A stretch of DNA of 64,000 bases from a virus, in the IMG/VR virus record IMGVR_UViG_3300028920_000022, positions 248,001 to 312,000 of that record; one strand, given 5' to 3'. The stretch's first letter is position 1, and every line of letters begins with the position of its first letter. The translations under genes were made by a program, and so were the position numbers. A model generated the notes under the pieces. That model was given only the letters and a program-made list of their open reading frames with translations, was not told the DNA's origin and ran no database searches. Positions 24,602 to 34,000 of the stretch are shown here, in pieces.

Positions 24602-26195
24602 CATTACTCAGCCAACCTATGTACCTCCTTACAAAAGAGGATTACGTGTGGTCAACTCTGAGGGAGATGGCTATTCTATAAATGTATTTTGGTACAAGGC
24701 ATATGCGTCGGTAAATGGTTATTCAATTGCTTATAACATTTATTATTCTACCGAACCGGACGAGAATGTATTTGAAGAAGGTCCAAAATACGTTTCCACT
24801 AACACTTCTGGATTGACGGCATTATTGAAGGATTTTACACCTGGAGATGTGTATTACTTTGCTGTACGGGCGATGCAATATGACACATCCTGGTTTGATA
24901 TTTCCGAGTTAGCCAGTGGTGGAGACGGATATTTACACACATATCCTGAGGCATTATTATCGGCTGATATTACTGATAGCAGCGCAATTATACCCATAAC
25001 CGATATTCAATTATTTCCTGAATATGGGGCAATTCAAGTAGGGGCGGAATGGATTCGTTATACTGGGCGGAATGTCACTGACGGATATTTATCTGGGGTT
25101 ACACGGGGGTGGTTAGGAACGGATGCCAGGTTACACACCACTGATGGATATGACGGATATATTCAGAGGGATCCTATAATTAGGTTTTTCAAAGGATTAG
25201 AGGACAATAATCATTTTATAAACCAGGAAACCAGCACATTTCAAAATTACAACATATTCACGGCAACTGACGGATATATGACAAAAGATCGGGTGGGGAT
25301 ATTAACCACTGATTTATCTGCCAGTGATGAGGATCGGGTAGATTTTCGGAGTTATGATTATGCTGGTTGGCACAGGACAAACCCGACGCTTTTATTTCAG
25401 GGACAATGTTTAGACACCTACATTGGTGGTGAACATTTCTGTGCGGATGGATATGAAGGAGTTGGCAGAACGGTGCGCAATTTGTCTTTCTCGGAGCAAG
25501 CTGACAGGCGAGAGGAGATGTTAATTGAGCAAACGGGTGTTCCGGTGGTATTGGTACAACGGTTGTGGGATGGTATTGTTTGTAGTTGTTACGAGCCGGG
25601 GCGCGAGTCTCCCGAGCACCGGTGCCCAATTTGTTTAGGGAGCGGCTATATAGGGGGCTATCAGCAATACTTTAATCCACGGCGAAGCGATGGTAGGATT
25701 TTTGTTAGTTTAAATCCATACAACGAAGATTTAAAGGTAGAGGATGGCGGATTAGAGTCTTATGTAATTTACGATGCTTGGACTTTAACGGTTCCCACGG
25801 TACGGGATCGGGATTTTATTATTCGATTTAATTTGGATGGAACCGAAGAATTTCGATATGAGTTATTGGATGTAACTCGGAACACACTATTGTACGGAGA
25901 ATCTGGGAAGCAGAATTTCAAAGCACAACGTGTACGGAAGACTGATCCGATTTACATGTGGCGGGCGATTCGTAACACTGCCACCTTCCCTAGCGATTTA
26001 ACTACTACTGTGGGGTTATTGAGGGGACCGAATGGGGCAGTTATACCGCATACTCATCATGTGGTGATTAATGAGAATATTACATCTGTGGTACAAATAA
26101 ATCAAACTACCAGTCAAGATTCTGACCATTCGCATCCAGTAATTAACGGAGTTGTGCAGGTAGTGTTGGGACACACGCATGGTTTGACATTGTAA
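24591..26195 (+). CDS. Large virion protein with zinc-ribbon and HxH motifs
   Basis: 534 residues. An N-terminal FN3-like domain (residues ~1-105, YSINVFWYKAYASVNGYSIAYNIYYS, DFTPGDVYYFAVRAMQ) is followed by YTGRNVTDGYLSGVTRGWLGTDARLHTTDGYDGY, a pattern seen in tail-tip and adaptor proteins. A four-cysteine cluster (CSCYEPGRESPEHRCPIC, ~328-345) probably binds zinc. The C-terminus is studded with HTHH, HSH and HTH repeats, similar to iron-binding HxH motifs at the tips of T4 gp37-type fibres. Seven Asp-Gly-Tyr copies, the highest in the window. Likely part of a neck or tail appendage. Confidence 0.65.
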   Translation: MPCNITQPTYVPPYKRGLRVVNSEGDGYSINVFWYKAYASVNGYSIAYNIYYSTEPDENVFEEGPKYVSTNTSGLTALLKDFTPGDVYYFAVRAMQYDTSWFDISELASGGDGYLHTYPEALLSADITDSSAIIPITDIQLFPEYGAIQVGAEWIRYTGRNVTDGYLSGVTRGWLGTDARLHTTDGYDGYIQRDPIIRFFKGLEDNNHFINQETSTFQNYNIFTATDGYMTKDRVGILTTDLSASDEDRVDFRSYDYAGWHRTNPTLLFQGQCLDTYIGGEHFCADGYEGVGRTVRNLSFSEQADRREEMLIEQTGVPVVLVQRLWDGIVCSCYEPGRESPEHRCPICLGSGYIGGYQQYFNPRRSDGRIFVSLNPYNEDLKVEDGGLESYVIYDAWTLTVPTVRDRDFIIRFNLDGTEEFRYELLDVTRNTLLYGESGKQNFKAQRVRKTDPIYMWRAIRNTATFPSDLTTTVGLLRGPNGAVIPHTHHVVINENITSVVQINQTTSQDSDHSHPVINGVVQVVLGHTHGLTL

Positions 26196-26198
26196 TGT

Positions 26199-26807
26199 AT
26201 GTGTAGTGTTTTATTAAAATGTGCTAGATTGTATGTAAAATCGATTTGGCAAGGTCGCAAAGATTACCGGTGGGCGCCTGGTCATTTTACTGATCAACCC
26301 TGGTGGGAGAAATATGTATCCCACATTCCGCAGAAGCGTTATTGGGGAAAAAAAGCTTCTGGTATGTTATTTTTATGTAGAGAAGATGGCACTTTGTTAT
26401 TACTTAAGCGTTCTAGAAATGTAGAGGATCCCGGAACATGGGGTGTTCCGGGTGGAGCAATAGGTGAAGGTTTTTCACATATTGAGCATGGAGAGAAGGA
26501 TCCTGAGAACAAGACATTTTTAGAATCTGCTCTTAAAGAGACTCAGGAAGAGTTGGGCACCATACCCAGAGTGGGCACTTTATTGGGTACAACCAATTTT
26601 AGGGATGGTGATTTTACATATCGCACATATATATACGACATTCCATTACAGGAAAAAGAAAGGTTTAGCAAGCAGATTGTATTGAATTGGGAGAATGATT
26701 ATTGGACATGGTTTAAGTTTGAGGATTTACCCACCAATTTGCACAAAGGTGTTATTTTTGCTCTCAATCAGATGATCAAAAAAACGGACATGGATGAAGA
26801 AAGCTAA
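26199..26807 (+). CDS. Nudix hydrolase
   Basis: 202 residues. The ATG at 26199 follows a stop-rich dinucleotide region right after the previous gene. The Nudix box begins GVPGGAIGEG (residues ~82-91) and finishes with ESALKETQEELGTI (~109-122), matching the REUXEEXGU end with Lys instead of Arg at 113; about 15 extra residues separate the two halves. The core supports hydrolysis of a nucleoside diphosphate linked to another moiety, with acidic residues E114, E117 and E118 placed for metal binding. The substrate cannot be told from sequence. The basic N-terminal extension with Trp-rich YRWAPGHFTDQPWWEKYV is unusual for the family. Confidence 0.75.
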   Translation: MCSVLLKCARLYVKSIWQGRKDYRWAPGHFTDQPWWEKYVSHIPQKRYWGKKASGMLFLCREDGTLLLLKRSRNVEDPGTWGVPGGAIGEGFSHIEHGEKDPENKTFLESALKETQEELGTIPRVGTLLGTTNFRDGDFTYRTYIYDIPLQEKERFSKQIVLNWENDYWTWFKFEDLPTNLHKGVIFALNQMIKKTDMDEES

Positions 26808-26833
26808 TATTTAGCTATATTTGTAGGTTAATT

Positions 26834-29800
26834 ATGGCAAACAAAAGCCCGAACAGGAACGCATATATAGGAAGTGGACGAGTCAAAGAAGGTGGAGCTT
26901 TAGCTACCAGAATGCAAGACTTTAATGCTCATGGTAGTGGGAATGCTTTTCGCCATGATGCAGATCATATTGATATGGATCCTAGATTAACCGGATCTTT
27001 AGCCGATCCTACTGTCCAAGGCACATTGGAGAAGATGGCAGCGTTTCTTTCTGGATCTGGGCAGGGGTATATTTCCATTGGTGACGGGTATAGTTCTGGT
27101 GATTATAACGTAGGAGATCTTTCCACCCCAACATTATATGATGCATTTGTGGCGGCTTTTGCGAATACACGATTACAAAACGGCGGTGTAGTTTTAGTTA
27201 AATCTGGAACTTATAGATTATTCAACAAGGTTACGGTACCTACAGGTATAACCATTATGGGTGAACCTATGGGTACAATTATTACCAGTGCTATTACTGG
27301 CAACCAACCTATGTTTGAAGTCAGCGAAATGCCAGCACAACATAATCTTGGTTATAATGGACAGGAAACTATTACCTCAGAGGTTTCGCCACAATTTACC
27401 CGTTTTTATAATATTATTTTAGCTGATAATATGGATGGTTATGTGACATCTGGCGGTTATCGCATTCCTACAATAAACGGCGGAGTTTTGCGGGTTCCGT
27501 TTATTGATTGCAAATTAGGGTCTCATACTATTATTGAGCGAGTTTCTTTTCTTGGAATGTCTACTCAAGGTAACGATCGTGAAGTTTCTAATCGTGCCAT
27601 CTCTACTTCAGGTAGTTCATCTAAACCAACCACATTAAGAGTAGAAAATTGTTATGCGGATGGAATTGGGTCTATAATTGAGTTCAAGCCAACGTCTGGT
27701 GCACCGAACCAATTAACTGTAATTAACAATCGTTTTCGTTGGACTGGGTATGGGGTAGGAGCAGTTGTTACTACTACAGAGGACGGATCATGTATATCCA
27801 TGAACATGTGTAATGCTCATATTGAAGGTAATTACATGATGGGAATGAGCGGATCGTCTTCTAAGGAATTTACGGGGAGATATGGAATTTATGTTACATC
27901 CAACGCTGTTACCGATAGTGATGTTGTCATTAATCGTATTGGTAACTATGGCGGAATAGATATTATTGCAGGGTCTCCTAGCTCTGCTTTTGTCAGACAA
28001 TTTTTCTGGGCGCCATCTCCGCCTGCTGCTATTCGTGGGGCGGATGTGGGAAATAACTGGGCTTATGGCACCAACAATAATTGGAGTATTAGCATAGGTG
28101 ACGGAACCATTTCTACTGGAGATATAACCGGACCCACCGCACTCGATCTAGCTTTACAATATGCTGATTATACTAGTTATTGGGATCCGAATACCACAAC
28201 TACATTTAGTATTTTAATTAATTATGGTACGTATTCATTAACACGTGGTGGCACTGTTCGTCAGCGGGCTCGTTTAATTGGAGCTATGGTAGGCAACACC
28301 AGCACTTCGGACACATTGCCCGTCATTAATGTTGACATTTCTAGTGGTGGATATACTACAGTTTTTAGTCATCCTGCAGCTTATTTAGGGTGGGAGTTGA
28401 GAAACCTTAGGTTCCAAGCGGATGGTGCTGCTCAATTTCAATACTTAGCACCTGCTCCTAAATTTATCGTGGGGGATGAGGTTGGTTTAGTGGTTGAAAA
28501 CTGTGTATTTGAAGATGTGGGCATGGATTTAATTAATTTTGATAACACATCTACTTCTGCAGCTAGAACTACCAGGACAACACTTACTTTAGATCATTGT
28601 CATTTTTATCAGACATCTACATTTTCGGACGAATTATCCTTACATATAACCTCTGGACCTGATTTAATAAACATTACAAATTCTACTTTTAACAATTATG
28701 GGTATCCAATTTGGGTTGGTAATTCGGCGTCTTATAGTGATACCGATCCGCCTAATGGGCAGGTTTTATTGGATAATTGTTTGTTTAGTATGTTTAATGA
28801 GCGCCAAGCTGGTATTTCTGTGCCCAGAGTTACAGATGTTGGTCCATTTGGTACAATTTTTGGATCCAACGCTTGGGTGACGATTAGCGCGGATTCGGAG
28901 AGATATTCAGTTACTTTACGTAATTGTAAATTTGATGGAGTTACTTTAAACAGTGGTAGTACTACTACGTTCGATAGTTTTAGCCCCATAGATTCTGGAA
29001 TTCTAGATTCAGGAGATTTTAGATATCTTTTGTATGTACAAGGCAGAGATATTCGTGTGGAAGGCTGTGAGATAAACGGACCTTATCAGCGTTGGTCTTC
29101 TGATGGTGGCGTCACTTATCACCCAGTTACAGCCTTGTATACTGTGCCTGGGCAAGCTTTGTATGTAGATAATTGTACAATTAGAGGGGCATTACCCTTT
29201 GGTATTGGCGGAAGCGCTTTTACGGCACCTACTGGTGCATCTGAAAAATGGGTTTCTGGAGCCACATGTTCGTTGGCTAATTCTTATTTCGGAGCATATA
29301 ACGTATTGGCTCCGAATGTGGCTATAACTCATACTTGTCTTGATTTTGATTTAGCGGCAATATCCACAACAGGATTTGAAGAGCCAAAAGTGTCTGTTAC
29401 CAATTGTAATATAAACAACTGTGCCCCATCTACGGTTTTATCTGTTCCTTATCATCAGAATAATACCGGCTCGGCGTATAATGCTATAGGCGTTGTACAG
29501 TTTTATGGACAAGAGTGGAATTTTAATTTCTGTAATAATACGGTAGATGGAAGATTACCTGATACAGGTATGACATTTGATACTTATACTGTAGTGGTTG
29601 ATGAAGTTGAGGGGGTATCCAGCAGGCACAAGTCTATTGTTATTTCTGGAAACCATATTTCTACTAGGTGTGAGTCTTCGGCGGGATCGCGATACTATGG
29701 TGGATTAAAAGTGTATGGAACTGGCACGAGTATTTGTGGCAACTGTTTTTCTTACCATACCGGCGGATCTTCGTTAGCTTTCACTCAAAAATTATACATT

Positions 29801-30604
29801 TACTTAGTAAACAGCGCGACAGGAATTGGATCTGTTTCATCGGCAGTAGTAAGTGGTAATAATTTCTTGAGAACCGGCGATATGTATACGGGAATTTATG
29901 CCGATGCGGGAAGCGGTATTATTACGGGCAATTCTTTTGATGAAATTGGACCAAGAAGTGCAGATGAAAATTGGTTTAGCTATGCTGATTTAAATAATTT
30001 TACCATTAACAATAATCGCAACCAAATTGTTACGGCGCGTGTAAGACCCTGGGATGGTGAAGTAAGAGATTATGAGGCAACAGCCGGGGCTAGTTTTCAA
30101 ATTTGGAATAAAAGTTTACATACATCTAGCAACTTTCCTTATACTGCTATTGAGCTTTTGGAGACAAGTTATAGGGGGAATAACGCATCTGTGTCAAATG
30201 CAACTTTGGAAGGCACCACAACTGTAGCTGCTGGTATTGTTAGGCTGGATCTTGTATTGCCTTTGTATGAAATTTTGCCTTATGGTGCCAGGTTTGTAAG
30301 ATTAGTGTCATTAACCAGCCGAGTAAGTAGTACAACTTGGACCGCAGGTACCAACACTATTGTGGTTGGGTTATATGAGCGGGTGGCTTCATCGCTCGAT
30401 ACGTTAGTGGCAAAAGATGGTGGTGGCAATTGTGAAACCACACATACTGCTACTAGCACTCTTAGCCTGTTGCACCAATTCACTGCTGCTGATCCGACAG
30501 ACGTACACAGCAATTTGTTATATCTAAGAGTTAGGATTACGCTACAATCTCCAACCACACGACAATTTAGTTTAAGTCAGGCGGCAATCCAGTATATATG
30601 GTAA
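26834..30604 (+). CDS. Tailspike / beta-helix fibre protein 1
   Basis: 1256 residues. The N-terminus (1-75: NKSPNRNAYIGSGRVKEGGALATRMQDFNAHGSGNAFRH) looks like a virion-attachment domain. From ~80 the pectate-lyase-type right-handed beta-helix pattern dominates (GGVVLVKSGTYRLFNKVTVPTGITIMGEP, repeated short 'NNF/NCT' turns such as VVISGNNFL, IISGNSFDEIG). The last ~130 residues form a beta-sandwich ending in SLSQAAIQYIW, related in layout to the end of the second spike. Typical of trimeric host-receptor-degrading tailspikes. No clear catalytic residues picked out. Contains two Asp-Gly-Tyr copies. RBS region: TGTAGGTTAATT. Confidence 0.8.
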   Translation: MANKSPNRNAYIGSGRVKEGGALATRMQDFNAHGSGNAFRHDADHIDMDPRLTGSLADPTVQGTLEKMAAFLSGSGQGYISIGDGYSSGDYNVGDLSTPTLYDAFVAAFANTRLQNGGVVLVKSGTYRLFNKVTVPTGITIMGEPMGTIITSAITGNQPMFEVSEMPAQHNLGYNGQETITSEVSPQFTRFYNIILADNMDGYVTSGGYRIPTINGGVLRVPFIDCKLGSHTIIERVSFLGMSTQGNDREVSNRAISTSGSSSKPTTLRVENCYADGIGSIIEFKPTSGAPNQLTVINNRFRWTGYGVGAVVTTTEDGSCISMNMCNAHIEGNYMMGMSGSSSKEFTGRYGIYVTSNAVTDSDVVINRIGNYGGIDIIAGSPSSAFVRQFFWAPSPPAAIRGADVGNNWAYGTNNNWSISIGDGTISTGDITGPTALDLALQYADYTSYWDPNTTTTFSILINYGTYSLTRGGTVRQRARLIGAMVGNTSTSDTLPVINVDISSGGYTTVFSHPAAYLGWELRNLRFQADGAAQFQYLAPAPKFIVGDEVGLVVENCVFEDVGMDLINFDNTSTSAARTTRTTLTLDHCHFYQTSTFSDELSLHITSGPDLINITNSTFNNYGYPIWVGNSASYSDTDPPNGQVLLDNCLFSMFNERQAGISVPRVTDVGPFGTIFGSNAWVTISADSERYSVTLRNCKFDGVTLNSGSTTTFDSFSPIDSGILDSGDFRYLLYVQGRDIRVEGCEINGPYQRWSSDGGVTYHPVTALYTVPGQALYVDNCTIRGALPFGIGGSAFTAPTGASEKWVSGATCSLANSYFGAYNVLAPNVAITHTCLDFDLAAISTTGFEEPKVSVTNCNINNCAPSTVLSVPYHQNNTGSAYNAIGVVQFYGQEWNFNFCNNTVDGRLPDTGMTFDTYTVVVDEVEGVSSRHKSIVISGNHISTRCESSAGSRYYGGLKVYGTGTSICGNCFSYHTGGSSLAFTQKLYIYLVNSATGIGSVSSAVVSGNNFLRTGDMYTGIYADAGSGIITGNSFDEIGPRSADENWFSYADLNNFTINNNRNQIVTARVRPWDGEVRDYEATAGASFQIWNKSLHTSSNFPYTAIELLETSYRGNNASVSNATLEGTTTVAAGIVRLDLVLPLYEILPYGARFVRLVSLTSRVSSTTWTAGTNTIVVGLYERVASSLDTLVAKDGGGNCETTHTATSTLSLLHQFTAADPTDVHSNLLYLRVRITLQSPTTRQFSLSQAAIQYIW

Positions 30605-30640
30605 TCCCGCATAATCTCATATTTCTTCAGGAGAACAAGT

Positions 30641-31048
30641 ATGTTTGATCAAGTTTTAGATGGCTTTTTTAGCATCCAAGCGGTAATTTTTGCCATTGTA
30701 ATATGGCTCGAAGTATTGGTAGTACGTAAGATAGTTGAAACCTCAGCCAAGAAAATTGCACCAGTGTTTCCAGACAAATGGGAACCATGGTGGGTAGAAT
30801 CCTGGCGAGAATGGTTGTTGCCCGGCGCCCCAATAGTTTTTGGCGGTTTAACCGCTTATTTGGTACCACAATATCCTTTACCGGAAGTATTTACAACTAG
30901 TGATGCTGGTAGGGTATTTTGTGGCTTGGCTTTAGGTTTGGCTTCTGGTTATGTGTACCCGCGTGTGTTGTATTACTACCGTAAGTTTTTACCCAAAAAA
31001 GTTGACGAAAAAGTAGAAGAAATTACTGATGCGACAAAGGAAGAGTAA
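30641..31048 (+). CDS. Small membrane protein, possible holin
   Basis: 135 residues with AGGAGA 9 nt upstream. Three hydrophobic segments are visible: ~10-28 (FSIQAVIFAIVIWLEVLVV), ~62-78 (APIVFGGLTAYLV) and ~88-108 (AGRVFCGLALGLASGYVYPRV), with a charged cytoplasmic-type C-terminus (KKVDEKVEEITDATKEE). Short proteins with this topology between fibre genes are often holins, but no endolysin is adjacent, so the role is unproven. Overlaps the next start by one base. Confidence 0.6.
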   Translation: MFDQVLDGFFSIQAVIFAIVIWLEVLVVRKIVETSAKKIAPVFPDKWEPWWVESWREWLLPGAPIVFGGLTAYLVPQYPLPEVFTTSDAGRVFCGLALGLASGYVYPRVLYYYRKFLPKKVDEKVEEITDATKEE

Positions 31049-34000
31049 TGAGCGTATATCCTAGTGACTTGGACGATGATAGTACCATCATCAGAATTGA
31101 TGATAATATCACCGAACAGGGCGGAGAAACCATCAATCAACTCCGTGATGCTGTTTTTAAAATACAGGCGGAGTTGGGGATAAACCCCTCTGGCTCTCAA
31201 AGTTCTGTTCTTAATCGTTTAAATGTGTCATTAGATTCTGTCGGTAATATCAAACAGTCTGCACTGACAGCTGTTGGATTAGTTACTCTCCCAATCGATA
31301 ATGCACAAGTGGGCACAAATGCAGGCATACAAGAAAGCAAACTTGCTTTGGATTTTTCTACCTCCAGTTTGCGGGCATTAATCTCAGGAAACGCTACATT
31401 ATTAAATACTGTTGCTACTACTGTTGCAACCAGTGGTTCTGATTTTAGTAAACATTTGGTTGGCGGTCCAGCTGCTAATTTGAGACATGTTGCTAGCCAC
31501 ATTGATATTAATGATGTTCCTACGGATAGTCGAGATACGTCGTTTACTTGGTCGGGCATTGTAGACAAAGATGGAGCACAATACGCAGCAGATAACGTAG
31601 CAGAAGCGCTGGTTGAAATTGCAGGCAACCTTGGAGATCACCAAAATGAAACCACAGCAGCTCATGCTGCCTCGGCAATATCGGTTGATACCTCTAGCTT
31701 TACCACTTTAGAAACCACATCTGATACTGTTCAAAAAGCTCTGGATAATATTGACGACAACGAAACCCTAAATCTCGGCATGCACAGAACCACCATGCAT
31801 TCTAACGGTGTTCCTAGAGACGCCAGGTCTCAGCTGTTGTTGGTGGATGGATATGCTGAGAATGTTGTTCCGGTAACTTCGGTTAACACTTATTTGGCAC
31901 ATAATCCACCCGGAACCGTTCCTGTAGATGACGTGTATTTAGGTGATAATGTAGTTAAGTTTAATCCAGGTGCAGGTGCCGCTCAATATTTGTTTGAATC
32001 TAAGTTCAGCCAAGTAAAGCCTGGAGATATAATTACCATCAATTATGGTAATGGTTTGGAGGCATCATATGAGATTGATTCCACCAGATTTGTGTTGGGT
32101 TCCGAGTGGTATGTGCGGCTAAATGGTACCAATTTAGATGAAGCTACTGGATATGCCCGTATTGACCGACCATTGTTTGATGATCAAACTCATGGCATTT
32201 TGGCGGTAGCTAGCGCAAATGCCACTCCTGCGGTGACGTTTCCAAATATTCGTGGTAGCCTAATTGTTGCGGATCCAAAAGGAGCTTGTGCATTAGGTTT
32301 AGGTTTTGATCCTAACCAAATTGATGATGAACATTACAAACTCTATCTTCAATTTTATCCTACTGGTACACCATCTGAAAAAACTCTCACATTGCCCTAC
32401 ATTGATGTTACCGGTAATGCTGGCGCTACTCCTGGAGCATATACATTAGAAAATATAGTTCAAGCTACGAATGATAAATTTAGAGAAGCTGGGTATAATT
32501 ATCGTTTTATTGCTTACGCTTCAAACGGTAATTTTGGGATTATGTTGGCAGACTCTATTGATGGAGCTAGTTTCTCTATTATTAGCGGTGACAACAGTTC
32601 TGGCACTTTGGCGGAAGGTGTCTATACAGAAAACGTAGTTGGTGATACCAACCCAGATTTGGCTGAATTAGATGGTCTTGGTTTAGGAGCTAATAACGCA
32701 AATGTAGCTAGCCCAGCGTATCAGTCTTCGTTTGTGGATTCTACAGCAGCTTTATTGCCAACGAAAATATTTGTACCAAAACGTAGACGTGATTATATTG
32801 TCAATGGTATTCGTTATGATGAGTTGGCGCCAGCCGCCAACAGCAATGCTAACAGATATTGGGTAGCAGAGATTACTAACCGTAATGCTACCGCTTCTAC
32901 TGTGGAAGTTACATACACCGTTGAGGCTGATTTACGGGACTCTGAGCTATTACCAGGAAAAACCATTGTAGTTGCTCCTACGGTTGCTTTTACCTCGCCA
33001 TCATATTACGATGTGGATTATGGTCGGTTTATTATTAAGACCGTAAATTTTTCTGTTTGTCCTGGCGCACAGACTACTGAGATTACAGTTATAAATGGCT
33101 TAGCACATGCAGGAACACCGGTAGCGTTTTCTTCTCCTGCCGGTTTAGCCGTAAGGTTGTATTTCTCCGAGGATTCTACTGCGGTTGATGAATACAACTT
33201 GATTGATACAGCACCTGCTGGTACATATTTGCGTCATCATGAGATTTTTGTAACAGATACAAAGAAAACTTTTACTCATGAGCGGGCACGCCTAGACGCC
33301 ACACAGGTGGAAAGTTCTAGACAGTTGGCAGCAGCTAATTGGAATATTACGGATGTTGCACCTAAACTGCGGGGATTTAGGGATTCAGATACAACATTTA
33401 ATAAATATGTTCGTTTTTATGTTTTAAACTATAACAGCACAACTGGTGAATATGACGGATACATTGGTCGTCGTAATCCATTAAATTATACTATTAGCGA
33501 ATATGGTGAAATAGTTAGGGCACGAAAGAATATTCCCACTCGGTTTTATGACGCCACCAACGTTGATTATATAGAGCTGTTGTATGATGAGCCGGGCACA
33601 GCCGCTTCATGGATAATGAGTGCAAACAGTGCTAGGTATATTGATATAGAGCTATTTCCATCATTAGCCCTTGATGATGAATTATTGTTATTGGCATCAT
33701 GTGAAATTAATGCAAACACCGTTAGCCAGGTTATAAGCAGAAAACAGACTGGTTCTATTAGTGAACTAGAGTTTACTGATTCAGCGATAGATTTTATTGA
33801 GTCTGGGGATCGGCTCTTACACGCGAATGGAGTTTTGCGAGGGTTGAGTTATCGCGGACCAGATCCCAACGATTCTTCGGTATTGATTTTCAACGGAGGA
33901 ACTGCATTAGTTAACGGACACATTTCTACAATTAACGATGGAACAATTAGAATTCCAGAGGTACGATCTACTGCCAGTGATACAGTAGAGTGGGCAATTT

